Source: a virus. From it: a DNA stretch of 23,427 nucleotides. The stretch is from positions 1-23,427 of the IMG/VR virus record IMGVR_UViG_3300009610_000640; one strand, 5' to 3'. Position 1 is the stretch's first letter; each line of letters begins with the position of its first letter. The notes under the pieces are model-generated. The model was not told the origin of the DNA. It did no database searches and saw nothing but the letters and a program-made list of their open reading frames with translations. Positions 13,640 through 20,124 of this stretch are shown one piece after another. The translations under genes and the position numbers were made by a program.

Positions 13640-14086
13640 GTGCCCAAGCGGCCGGACAAGGCGTGCCGGGTGCTCGGCTGTCCCTACGTGGCGCCGTGTC
13701 CGGTGCATGGCCGCCAGGTCACCGAGCCGCTGCGCCAGGCCGAACGGGACCGCGGCCGACTCAGCGCGCACCGGCGCGGCTACGGCCACAAATGGCGCGG
13801 CTTCGCCGAGCGGTACTTCGCCGAACTCTGGCGGCTGAAGGTGCCGCGGGCCGGGCAATGCGGCTGCCGCCATCCGTCGGCGCCACCGACCGACGACTCG
13901 GTGTGTGCGCGCGAGGGGCTGATTCGCATGGCGACGCTCATCGACCACATCATCCCGATCACCGGTCCCGGCGACCCGTTGCTCTACGACAAAAGCAACC
14001 TACAAGGGCTCTGCGACACCTGTCACAACAAAAAGCGCAAGCGCGAATCGGACGCCGCCAAGCGCCGGCACGGGAGACGCGCATGA
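13640..14086 (+). CDS. HNH endonuclease
   Basis: 148 residues from the GTG at 13640, directly after the previous stop, with GAGG at 13631-13634. The HNH core is clear: LIDHIIPI (D102, H103), DKSNLQGLC (N120), and CDTCHNKK (C125, C128, H129), preceded by RGYGHKWRGFAERY, the typical phage HNH lead-in. An N-terminal CPYVAPCPVHG may bind another zinc. Phage HNH proteins located before terminase genes often aid packaging by nicking at cos with the terminase, as in HK97-type phages. Here the terminase is 3.5 kb downstream, so that role is possible but not certain. It overlaps the next gene by 4 bases. Confidence 0.85.
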   Translation: MPKRPDKACRVLGCPYVAPCPVHGRQVTEPLRQAERDRGRLSAHRRGYGHKWRGFAERYFAELWRLKVPRAGQCGCRHPSAPPTDDSVCAREGLIRMATLIDHIIPITGPGDPLLYDKSNLQGLCDTCHNKKRKRESDAAKRRHGRRA

Positions 14087-14172
14087 CTCACCACAAGCCG
14101 CCCGGGCAGCTCGTCGTCGCCCTCGCGCTGTTCGCGTTTGGGATCTGGGTCTTGACGTGGATCTGGCCATGA
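14083..14172 (+). CDS. Tiny single-pass membrane peptide
   Basis: 29 residues: MTHHKPPGQ, then a hydrophobic helix (LVVALALFAFGIWVLTWIWP) ending in two Trp. The ATG at 14083 overlaps the HNH stop, GGGAG at 14072-14076 is a suitable ribosome site, and its stop overlaps the next ATG at 14169. This chain of overlaps supports translation. A role is unknown; small pinholin-like or host-takeover peptides are possible. Confidence 0.55.
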   Translation: MTHHKPPGQLVVALALFAFGIWVLTWIWP

Positions 14173-14396
14173 CCGACGCGCCGTTCACCGAGACGCACCG
14201 CGCCACACTGCAAGCGTGGCTCGACATCCCAGTGCCTACGTATCCGACGCCGTGCGGGCCACTCGACGCGGCGATTCGTGCCGCGCTCGCGGAGATCGAC
14301 CGGCTGACGAAAGAAGTCGAGGCGATGCGAAGCGAGAATCCTCCACCACTTCCGCGCCTGCGCCGTCGCCCACTGCACTGGAAAGGGACGCCATGA
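14169..14396 (+). CDS. Array gene A1: small coiled-coil protein
   Basis: 75 residues; ATG at 14169 in an ATGA overlap. First member of a local duplicated family. It starts MTDAPFTETHR, then a variable Pro-rich stretch, then a heptad-like helix (AAIRAALAEIDRLTKEVEAM) and the tail ENPPPLPRLRRRPLHWKG, here with S before the E. The helix is the family signature, repeated in three other genes downstream. Unknown function; the helix probably oligomerises. Confidence 0.6.
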   Translation: MTDAPFTETHRATLQAWLDIPVPTYPTPCGPLDAAIRAALAEIDRLTKEVEAMRSENPPPLPRLRRRPLHWKGTP

Positions 14397-14599
14397 CCGA
14401 CGCGCCGTTCACCGAGACGCACCGCGAGACGAAACGCGAGAAGCATCAACAGCGGTGCGCGGGGTGCGGGCATCGGCAGTTTCAGCATCGCCGGTATATG
14501 CGCGGGACGAATCGGCACGGCAGTCGGTGGGTCTGCACCGTGGACAACTGCCCGTGGGCGGAGTGCCGAGGCTTGCCCGAACAGGAGCCATCGAAATGA
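14393..14599 (+). CDS. Array gene Z1: small zinc-finger protein
   Basis: 68 residues; ATG at 14393 in an ATGA overlap. Its first 11 residues and their DNA are identical to those of A1 (37-base direct repeat), but the remainder differs: two Cys pairs (RCAGCGH at about 21-27, then VCTVDNCPWAEC at about 47-58), with several His and Arg. A zinc-binding, possibly nucleic-acid-binding protein. It seems to be a hybrid made by duplication of the start of A1 onto another body. Confidence 0.6.
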   Translation: MTDAPFTETHRETKREKHQQRCAGCGHRQFQHRRYMRGTNRHGSRWVCTVDNCPWAECRGLPEQEPSK

Positions 14600-14811
14600 C
14601 CGAGTTCACCGCCACCGACCGCGAGACGCTCACGAAATTGCGGGATGACGAACAAGTTGGCGTGCCGCTCCGAGAGCCAGAACTGGCCGCCATCGACGCC
14701 GCCCTCGCGGAGATCGACCGGCTGACGGCGGAACTCGACGCCATGCAGAAAGAGAACCCGCCGCCGTTCCCTCGTCTCACGCGGCGCCCGCTGCACTGGA
14801 AGGCGCGATGA
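14596..14811 (+). CDS. Array gene A2: small coiled-coil protein
   Basis: 71 residues; ATG at 14596 with AGGAG at 14583-14587, and an ATGA overlap. It starts MTEFTATDRETLTKL and carries the same helix (AAIDAALAEIDRLTAELDAM) and the same tail (QKENPPPFPRLTRRPLHWK) as A1, so it is a clear paralogue. The middle stretch differs. Unknown function. Confidence 0.6.
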   Translation: MTEFTATDRETLTKLRDDEQVGVPLREPELAAIDAALAEIDRLTAELDAMQKENPPPFPRLTRRPLHWKAR

Positions 14812-14948
14812 CCGACTGGCGCGAGACGCACCGCCGCAAACGAAAGCGCAAGCCTGAACGACGATGCTCACAGTGTGGGCGCACGTTCCGTGCGAAGCCG
14901 TGCGGGTTCAGTCATGCCGCGATAGGGCGATGGAGGCCGAAGCGATGA
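14808..14948 (+). CDS. Array gene Z2: tiny zinc-finger protein
   Basis: 46 residues; ATG at 14808 and stop at 14946-14948 both in ATGA overlaps. It starts MTDWRETHRRKRKRKPERR and has RRCSQCGRTFRAKPCGFSH, a C-C-C-H pattern like a small treble-clef or zinc finger. The ETHR start and zinc part correspond to Z1, so it appears to be a shortened paralogue. Very basic; nucleic-acid binding is likely. Confidence 0.55.
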   Translation: MTDWRETHRRKRKRKPERRCSQCGRTFRAKPCGFSHAAIGRWRPKR

Positions 14949-15169
14949 GCGACTGGGGCGAGACGCACCGGAGTCGGCTCCTATGGCTGGGAGGCGATCC
15001 TGATCTGCCCGACGAAGATACGGTAGCCATCGCCGCCGCCCTCGCGGAGATCGACCGGCTGACGAAAGCGAACGAAGCGGCGCTGGCGCTGGCTGACCAG
15101 TGGGACGCCGCGGCGCCGCCGAATTATGCGCGTCTCTTGCGAGAGGCGATGCTGCGAGGGCTGCCGTGA
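14945..15169 (+). CDS. Array gene A3: small coiled-coil protein
   Basis: 74 residues; ATG at 14945 in an ATGA overlap. It starts MSDWGETHRSRL, then an acidic stretch, then the family helix (IAAALAEIDRLTKANEAALA). It lacks the NPPP...LHWK tail of A1 and A2; the C-terminus is a separate Leu/Arg helix (NYARLLREAMLRGLP). The helix-coding DNA (15035-15068) is nearly identical to that in A1 (14280-14313). Confidence 0.6.
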   Translation: MSDWGETHRSRLLWLGGDPDLPDEDTVAIAAALAEIDRLTKANEAALALADQWDAAAPPNYARLLREAMLRGLP

Positions 15170-15348
15170 CCGCCGAGCAACGCGCCACGCTGGAGGAAAA
15201 ACGTCACGCCGCCAGTGTTCGGAGGTTTGCGAGTGACGCGCGTCTCGTGGCCGCCATCGACGCCGCCCTCAAGGAGATCGACCGGCTGCGTGCCGAGAAC
15301 AAGGACCTCATCGCGACCCTGAATGCGTATGACGAGCCAGAGGCGTGA
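15166..15348 (+). CDS. Array gene A4: small coiled-coil protein
   Basis: 60 residues from the GTG at 15166 (GTGA overlap). Contains the most diverged copy of the family helix (AAIDAALKEIDRLRAENKDL) in a protein that starts VTAEQRATLEEKRH. No zinc part and no Pro-rich tail. Last member of the array; the next gene overlaps its stop by one base (TGATG). Confidence 0.55.
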   Translation: MTAEQRATLEEKRHAASVRRFASDARLVAAIDAALKEIDRLRAENKDLIATLNAYDEPEA

Positions 15349-15641
15349 TGAGTCGCCGCGAGACCGACATCGTCACGACGGTCTGCTCGCTCTCGGTGCG
15401 CGAGCGGCTGATTCTGGACGATATGAAGCGGATCCTCGGCCTGGCCAGTGACGCCAATCTCATCCGTTCATCGCTGTGGTTCTATGCGCGCCATCTCGAC
15501 TTGCCGGTGCAAGTCGGCGACTTCGGCCTGCGGATGCCGGGCCGCAGCCGCCGGACCCGCCGGCCGGCCGGCAAGCAATCCGCTGTACCTCGTCGGCCGG
15601 CGCCCGTCACGATGCTGCCACCCCGCCCGAAGGAGGGCTAG
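15348..15641 (+). CDS. Hypothetical early protein, possibly ribbon-helix-helix-like
   Basis: 97 residues from the ATG at 15348; a GTG at 15345 adds one residue. The N-terminal half (TVCSLSVRERLILDDMKRIL, SDANLIRSSLWFYARHLDLP) has a strand-helix-helix look with a conserved-type SLWFYARHLDL helix that recalls CopG/Arc-like DNA-binding proteins. The C-terminal half is Arg/Pro-rich and disordered. It could be a small regulator of late genes. The call is tentative. Confidence 0.5.
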   Translation: MSRRETDIVTTVCSLSVRERLILDDMKRILGLASDANLIRSSLWFYARHLDLPVQVGDFGLRMPGRSRRTRRPAGKQSAVPRRPAPVTMLPPRPKEG

Positions 15642-15818
15642 ATGCTGACGACCCTCGTCTCCGTGGTGATCGTCCTCGTCATCCTCGGCGTCGCCGTGTA
15701 TCTCATCGAAACGTACCTGCCGATGCCGCGGCCGTTCAAGATCGTCATTCGCGCCGTCGTGGTCATCGGCCTGCTGCTGTGGCTGCTGGCGCTCGCCGGG
15801 CTCGTGAGCTACGCCTGA
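15642..15818 (+). CDS. Two-helix membrane protein, holin candidate
   Basis: 58 residues; ATG at 15642 with AGGAGG at 15631-15636. Two transmembrane helices (about 4-22, LVSVVIVLVILGVAVYLI, and about 38-56, RAVVVIGLLLWLLALAGLV) joined by a short LPMPRPFK loop. The pattern recalls small phage/bacterial membrane proteins of the Thivi_2564 type and has holin-like size. No endolysin is recognised in this window, so the lysis role remains unproven. It overlaps the next start by one base (TGATG). Confidence 0.6.
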   Translation: MLTTLVSVVIVLVILGVAVYLIETYLPMPRPFKIVIRAVVVIGLLLWLLALAGLVSYA

Positions 15819-16867
15819 TGTACACCCGCTGCGACGTCGCCTCGTCCGGCCGTTACGAGTACCAGGCGATCGGCAACTTCTTCCCGCGCGTCGACATCAA
15901 CCCCGACGGCGTCTGGGTGGTCGGCGACTGCCACGCCGACGGCACCGTCTTCATCCGCACCTCGGCCGGCGAGCAGCACGAGCTCGGCCCCCGCGCGCCC
16001 GACAATCCCATCTGTGTGCGCTGGCTGCCCGAACGTGCCGTGTTCAAAGTCGCGTGGGTGAACGGCTACGCCCAAGGCCAGACGATCGACGTCAACGGCC
16101 TCGGCCAGCGGATCCCCGACAGCGAGGGCATGTTCGACGCCAGCGGCGCCGGCTCCCAAGGGATTCGCGACATCGACGAGCAGGGCACGATCTTTTTCAA
16201 AGACGCGACCGATTACCGCGTGCTCGATGGCGTCGAGCTCCTGCACTGGCGCGAGCGCGGCGATTACGTCGTCGGCGTGTGTCTCCACACCTGGCTCGGT
16301 GTGAGCGTCTTCGTGCACTCGACCGAGACGTGGTACCGCGCCTATCCGCACCACGTCGACCTGCTGCCCGGCATTGCGGAGAACGGCACCGTCGCGGCGA
16401 GTGGCGCCGAACCGGGTGGCTTTATCACGCTGGCCGACTGGCTGACGCGGCCCTTCGACCCGCACGCCACGACGCCGCCGATTGAGCCGCCCGTCGAGCC
16501 CGTGGATCCGCCCGACCCGCCGGATCCGACTAAGCCTATCGACCCTATCGACCCTATCGACCCTATCAAGCCGCCCGTGACCAGCCAGGTGCGTCATGCG
16601 CTGCTGATGTTCGACGACGGGTTCGTCGAGGTCTACGAACGCACCCACCAGGATCACGGCCAGGAGGGCCGCCCCTACCTGGCGCTCCAGAACATCGATG
16701 GCCGCGTGCTGGCCGCCAATGCCGACACGGGGACGCTCGAGTGGCGGGACCCGGGCACCGTACCCGGTGTGTGGGAACGCTTTATCTCGGTGCCTGGTGG
16801 CTACGCGATCTTGCGTGACGGCTATGTGGGCCTGGTGGCCCGTGCGGCTTGGCTCGAAGACGACTAA
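15818..16867 (+). CDS. Predicted beta-rich protein with Pro-Ile-Asp repeats and a trefoil-like C-terminus
   Basis: 349 residues from the ATG at 15818 (TGATG overlap). Residues 1-210 consist of strand-turn repeats rich in aromatic, Gly and Asp residues (NPDGVWVVGDCHADGTVFI, INP/IDE-type turns), suggesting a beta-propeller-like fold. A Pro/Asp-rich linker (about 220-255) holds PIDPIDPIDPI. The C-terminal part (about 258-349; LLMFDDGFVEVYERT, LALQNIDGRVLAANADTGTL, GVWERFISVPGGYAILRDG) looks like a fascin-like or ricin-like beta-trefoil. No signal peptide. Such folds bind sugars or proteins, so an adsorption or decoration role is possible, yet it sits in the early operon away from the tail genes. 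No close family recognised. Confidence 0.55.
   Translation: MYTRCDVASSGRYEYQAIGNFFPRVDINPDGVWVVGDCHADGTVFIRTSAGEQHELGPRAPDNPICVRWLPERAVFKVAWVNGYAQGQTIDVNGLGQRIPDSEGMFDASGAGSQGIRDIDEQGTIFFKDATDYRVLDGVELLHWRERGDYVVGVCLHTWLGVSVFVHSTETWYRAYPHHVDLLPGIAENGTVAASGAEPGGFITLADWLTRPFDPHATTPPIEPPVEPVDPPDPPDPTKPIDPIDPIDPIKPPVTSQVRHALLMFDDGFVEVYERTHQDHGQEGRPYLALQNIDGRVLAANADTGTLEWRDPGTVPGVWERFISVPGGYAILRDGYVGLVARAAWLEDD
16535..16570 (+). repeat. 9-base tandem repeat coding for Pro-Ile-Asp
   Basis: Three exact copies of CCTATCGAC (16535-16561) followed by a degenerate fourth (CCTATCAAG, 16562-16570), in frame, giving the PIDPIDPIDPIK linker. Copy number could vary by slippage between isolates and change linker length. 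Confidence 0.85.
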
Positions 16868-16902
16868 CCAAAAACAACACGAAACCAAGGGAACCACACA
16901 CC

Positions 16903-17166
16903 ATGAGCAGCAACGACCCGAAGCGCCCGCCCCGTCCGTCGCAACTCCCGGCCGACAAGCCTGAGAAGCCCGACGTCGACCGCCCGGACCACCCCGAGGT
17001 GGACCCCGACGATCCTGAAACAAAACCGGATCCGAAACCTGGGGATCGTCCCAAGCCGGAACAACCGATCGCCCCGCCGCCGTCCACGCCCCATCCCGAG
17101 CCGCGGCGTGAGGCGAGTGGGCTGCAGTCACCTGGCGCCATTCCCGGTGACCGCCTCGGACGGTAA
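16903..17166 (+). CDS. Disordered Pro/Asp/Lys-rich protein
   Basis: 87 residues from the ATG at 16903, with a weak AAGGG ribosome site about 12 bases upstream. The first 65 residues are almost entirely Pro, Asp, Lys and Glu (for example KPDPKPGDRPKPEQP), without predicted folding. The gap before it (16868-16902) is AT-richer. Function unknown; it may be a linker or a charged accessory protein. The next gene begins 8 bases later. Confidence 0.45.
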   Translation: MSSNDPKRPPRPSQLPADKPEKPDVDRPDHPEVDPDDPETKPDPKPGDRPKPEQPIAPPPSTPHPEPRREASGLQSPGAIPGDRLGR

Positions 17167-17173
17167 AGCGGTC

Positions 17174-17452
17174 ATGCGGGACGGCGCGGGCGACGCAGCG
17201 CGTGGGCCAGCACGGGGCGCCAGCACCGGGTGGGTCGATCATCTCGAAACCTCCGACTCGATCTTCAGCCTGGAACTGGCTCCATGCCCGGCCTGCCAGC
17301 GGTCCCATCGCGTCACCCTCTCGCGGATTGGGTGGTTCGCCTTCCGCTGTGGCCGGACCGAGATGACCGGCCAAGTCGATCACTGGATCCGAACGCGTCG
17401 GACCTGGGAGTCGTCACACGCGGGGCCGATCGTCGACTCATACCCCCGATGA
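17174..17452 (+). CDS. Small zinc-ribbon-like protein
   Basis: 92 residues from the ATG at 17174; the frame is open further upstream but would overlap the previous gene. CPACQRSHRV (about 42-51), with a further Cys at about 63 (FAFRCGRTE), suggests a half or irregular zinc ribbon. Trp- and Arg-rich segments follow (VDHWIRTRRTWESS). It is the last gene before the palindromic gap and the terminase. No family recognised, and the start is uncertain. Confidence 0.45.
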   Translation: MRDGAGDAARGPARGASTGWVDHLETSDSIFSLELAPCPACQRSHRVTLSRIGWFAFRCGRTEMTGQVDHWIRTRRTWESSHAGPIVDSYPR

Positions 17453-17470
17453 GTACCGCGCCCGCGCCCG

Positions 17471-17522
17471 GTACCCCGGGGGGGTACGCGCCGCGGCCGG
17501 GCCGCGGCGCCGGGGACCCCCG
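17471..17522. other. Three adjacent GC-rich palindromes, candidate cos/pac region
   Basis: The 153-base gap 17453-17605 has no gene. It contains GTACCCC/GGGGTAC (17471-17487, GGG between), CCGCGGC/GCCGCGG (17491-17507, CGG between) and CGGGG/CCCCG (17511-17522, AC between). Packaging sites in cos phages lie just upstream of terS, and an HNH protein is encoded upstream. The structures also could act as a terminator for the early operon, though no T-run follows closely. Confidence 0.35.
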
Positions 17523-17605
17523 AACGCCAATCGCACATGCGACCGCGTTTCCCGGACCGCGTTTTGGGGTCACGAGGGGGTCAGTCGGGCACGAAAGGGA
17601 CAACA

Positions 17606-18097
17606 ATGCAGGGACGCAAGCCCGTGCCAACCGCGTTACGGATCGCGCGGGGGAACCCCCGGAAGCACACAATCTCGCGCGATGAGCCGGTGCCGCCGCC
17701 CGCCGTCGACCTGGCGGTGCCGGCGCTGCTCGAGAGCGACGCCGATGCGCGGCGGGCCTGGGACGACACCGCGCCGATGCTCCAGCGGCTCGGCGTCTTC
17801 ACGACGGCCGATCGGGACGCCTTGATTCTCTACTGCGTGACGTTTGCGCGCTGGCAGCAGGCCGAGCGCGAGCTCCGCACGAAGGGCTCGGTCGTGGCGT
17901 ACCGCAAGGGCAGCAAGGCGCCGATCGTGTCGCCGTATGTGGCGATTGCGAATCAACTGGCGGCGCAGTGTCGCGCGTTGCTCACCGAGTTTGGGCTGAC
18001 CCCCGTGTCGCGGACCCGGCTGCACGTCCCGAAGGACGACGGGTCCGACCAGAAGGACAAGTTCTTTGGCGCACGTCCTCGCAGCAAGCCAGCGTAA
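17606..18097 (+). CDS. terS: Terminase small subunit, P27 family
   Basis: 163 residues; ATG at 17606 with AAAGGG about 6 bases upstream. The MQGRKPVPTALRIARGNPRK start, the ALILYCVTFARWQQAERELR helix, the APIVSPYVAIANQ segment and the EFGLTPVSRTRL end are the P27-type small terminase signature. It recognises the packaging site and directs the large subunit to phage DNA. It overlaps the large subunit by 32 bases, as in many phages. Confidence 0.9.
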   Translation: MQGRKPVPTALRIARGNPRKHTISRDEPVPPPAVDLAVPALLESDADARRAWDDTAPMLQRLGVFTTADRDALILYCVTFARWQQAERELRTKGSVVAYRKGSKAPIVSPYVAIANQLAAQCRALLTEFGLTPVSRTRLHVPKDDGSDQKDKFFGARPRSKPA

Positions 18098-19865
18098 CGG
18101 ACGGCCCCTGTCGAAAGACGGCGGCTGGTGGGGGAAAGGCCCGCCACCGACGGCCCGCTGGCCGGGCGTGACGATTGAGCTGCCGGCGCGGTACGTGCCG
18201 AGCCGCCATCGCTGGGAAAGCTTCGACGGCCGGTACTACTACGACAGCGTCGAGGCGGATCGCGCCTGCGACTTTTTCAAGGAGTGCCTCCATCACCACA
18301 TTGGCGAGTTCGCCGGCCGCTCGTTCCAGCTCTTGCCGTACCAGCAACTCCTCCTCACGAAGCCGCTCTTCGGCTGGAAGCGGACGAATGACGGGCTGCG
18401 GCGCTTCCGGAAATTATTTGCGTTTATTCCCAAGGGCGGCGGGAAGTCCCCGTGGGCGGCGGGGACCGGGCTGTACATGATGCTCTGCGACCACGAGCCG
18501 GCGGCGGAAGTGTACGCGCTGGCCGTCGATCGGCAGCAAGCGCGCGTCGTCCACACGAACGCGAAGGTGATGGTCGAGGACGCGCCGATCATTGCCGACA
18601 TGTGCGAAGTGTGGCGCGACGCCATCTATCACCCCGACTCGCGCTCAACCTACCAGGTACTCAGTGCGGACGCGGCGAGCAAGCACGGGTTCCGCCCGCA
18701 TTGTGTGATTTTCGATGAGTTCCACGGCCAGCCCAATCGGGACCTGTACGAGGCGTTCAAGAAGTCGATGGTGAAGCGGCGGCAACCGCTGATGATTCTG
18801 ATCACCCATGCCGGCACCGACGATGAAGGGATTTGCTACGAGGAGTACGACTACAGCAAAAAAGTCCTCTCGGGCACGATTACGGATCCGACGTGTCTCC
18901 CGGTGATCTTCGAGAAGCGCGACGACGAGGACTGGCAGGCGCCGTCGACCTGGGCGCGGGTGAATCCGGGGCACGGGATCACCATCCAGGCGCAAGCGCT
19001 CGCGAGCGAAGCGGCCGAAGCCGCCGCCGAACCGCGCAAGCTGAATGACTTCTTGAGGTTCCACTGCAATGTGTGGACGAATCAGGCGACCGCGTGGATC
19101 CCGCTCGACTGGTGGGACAACACCGGCGACGCGCTGCCGCCCGACGACGTCCTGCGGACCGCGCCGGTCGCCGCCGGCCTCGACCTCGCGCAGAAGTACG
19201 ACCTCGCGTGTCTCACTATCGCCTTCCGCTTCCCCGTGGCGGAACCGCTTCCCGTTGCCGTGGCCGACGCCGACGCACCCGCGCCGAAGACCGTCGACTT
19301 GAACTATGCGATCGCGCTGGTGCCGTTCTTCTGGATTCCACGCGACACCATGCACGAGCGCGAGCAGCGCGACGGCGTGCCGTATTCGCAGTGGGTGGCC
19401 GATGGCCTGGTGACGGCGACCGAAGGCGGCGTCATCGACTACTCGCGGATTTATCAGGACATCGTGACGAAGATCGTCCCGCGGTTCCCGCGCTTGAAGC
19501 AGTCGACGATCGGCTACGACCCGGCCTTCGCCACCGATCTCGCGACGTCGCTGCGCGATCGCGCCGGGCTGAAGGTCGCCGAGGTGCTGCAGAACTACAC
19601 CCACTTGTCGGAGCCCGCGCAGGTGTTTGAGGCACTAGTGAAAGCGGGCCGGGTGACGCATGGCGGCCACCGGGTGCTGCGCCATCACGTCGAGAACGTC
19701 GCCATCAAGACCGACGACGGCGGCCGGATCCGGCCGGTGAAACCGAAGACGGGCGGCAAACGGATTGACGGCGTCGTGGCGGCGCTGATGGCGCTCAAGA
19801 TGCTGGCGGCCAACGCGGCGCCGCCGCCGCAGTACTCGGTCTTTGTGGTCGGGGGCCGGCGGTGA
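18066..19865 (+). CDS. terL: Terminase large subunit
   Basis: 599 residues from the TTG at 18066, inside the end of terS; this start precedes the WWGKGP and YYYDSVEADRACDFF segments seen in relatives. ATPase part: Walker A-like IPKGGGKS (121-128), Walker B CVIFDEFHG with D217 and E218, coupling motif ITHAGT (246-251). Nuclease part: GLDLAQKYD (D373), a central IGYDPAFATDLATSLR segment and KRIDGVVAALMALKM near the end supply the acidic residues of an RNase H-like nuclease. It is the packaging motor and cuts genome concatemers. Length is usual for the HK97/P27-associated large terminases. It overlaps the next gene by 4 bases (GTGA). Confidence 0.95.
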   Translation: MAHVLAASQRNGRPLSKDGGWWGKGPPPTARWPGVTIELPARYVPSRHRWESFDGRYYYDSVEADRACDFFKECLHHHIGEFAGRSFQLLPYQQLLLTKPLFGWKRTNDGLRRFRKLFAFIPKGGGKSPWAAGTGLYMMLCDHEPAAEVYALAVDRQQARVVHTNAKVMVEDAPIIADMCEVWRDAIYHPDSRSTYQVLSADAASKHGFRPHCVIFDEFHGQPNRDLYEAFKKSMVKRRQPLMILITHAGTDDEGICYEEYDYSKKVLSGTITDPTCLPVIFEKRDDEDWQAPSTWARVNPGHGITIQAQALASEAAEAAAEPRKLNDFLRFHCNVWTNQATAWIPLDWWDNTGDALPPDDVLRTAPVAAGLDLAQKYDLACLTIAFRFPVAEPLPVAVADADAPAPKTVDLNYAIALVPFFWIPRDTMHEREQRDGVPYSQWVADGLVTATEGGVIDYSRIYQDIVTKIVPRFPRLKQSTIGYDPAFATDLATSLRDRAGLKVAEVLQNYTHLSEPAQVFEALVKAGRVTHGGHRVLRHHVENVAIKTDDGGRIRPVKPKTGGKRIDGVVAALMALKMLAANAAPPPQYSVFVVGGRR

Positions 19866-20071
19866 CCGACCCGGTCCGCCCCGTGCCCGATCCGGACGGC
19901 CCGCGCCGGCCGGGCCGCCCGCGCGCCCTCGAGCCGCGGTCGTCCGTCTCGACGAGCCTCGCGGTGACGGATCACGATCGCCTCATCGCCGCCGCCCAGG
20001 CGCGCGGGCTCTCGGTCTCGGCCTTTGTCCGTGGGGCGCTGCTCAGCGCGCTCCGGCTGCGTCCGCGGTAG
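19862..20071 (+). CDS. Small ribbon-helix-helix-like protein
   Basis: 69 residues from the GTG at 19862, overlapping the terL stop. The N-terminus is Pro/Arg-rich (DPDGPRRPGRPRALEPR); the C-terminal 40 residues (SSVSTSLAVTDHDRLIAAAQ, RGLSVSAFVRGALLSAL) have the strand-helix-helix pattern of Arc/MetJ-type DNA-binding proteins. Its place between terminase and capsid genes is unusual; it may regulate late genes. Confidence 0.5.
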   Translation: MTDPVRPVPDPDGPRRPGRPRALEPRSSVSTSLAVTDHDRLIAAAQARGLSVSAFVRGALLSALRLRPR

Positions 20072-20124
20072 TTTCGCTACTGGAAAACTCGCCGCCGGCC
20101 GATTGGGCCGCACACTTTCGGTCC

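Larger units (their letters stand above)
14166..15288 (+). repeat. DNA repeats of the tandem small-gene array
   Basis: Two repeat types mark serial duplication. A 37-base direct repeat (14166-14202 and 14390-14426) covers the starts of A1 and Z1 exactly. A helix-coding repeat of about 27-34 bases occurs four times, at 14280-14313, 14698-14727, 15035-15068 and 15262-15288, with few differences (shared core GCGGAGATCGACCGGCTG in the first three). A third pair codes for the LHWK tails of A1 and A2. Copy spacing (about 418, 337 and 227 bases) shows that whole genes rather than a short satellite were duplicated. Confidence 0.75.

Noticed and set aside
13636-14172. An alternative protein in the frame from ATG 13636 through the HNH region
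   Set aside because: The overlapping frame from GTG 13640 has an intact HNH motif; the other is Arg/Ala-rich, and only its last 29 residues (from ATG 14083) look like a real gene.
14166-15288. A CRISPR array or satellite repeat
   Set aside because: Repeat spacing is irregular (about 220-420 bases) and each repeat lies in a coding frame; the repeats are duplicated gene segments.
15809-17383. A 524-residue minus-strand open frame across the beta-rich protein and its followers
   Set aside because: Runs antisense to several translation-coupled genes and has shadow-type composition.
19843-20124. Protease-capsid gene starting at the upstream GTG 19843
   Set aside because: That extension overlaps the end of terL and the whole 19862 gene, and is Arg/Pro-rich without any similarity to the protease fold.
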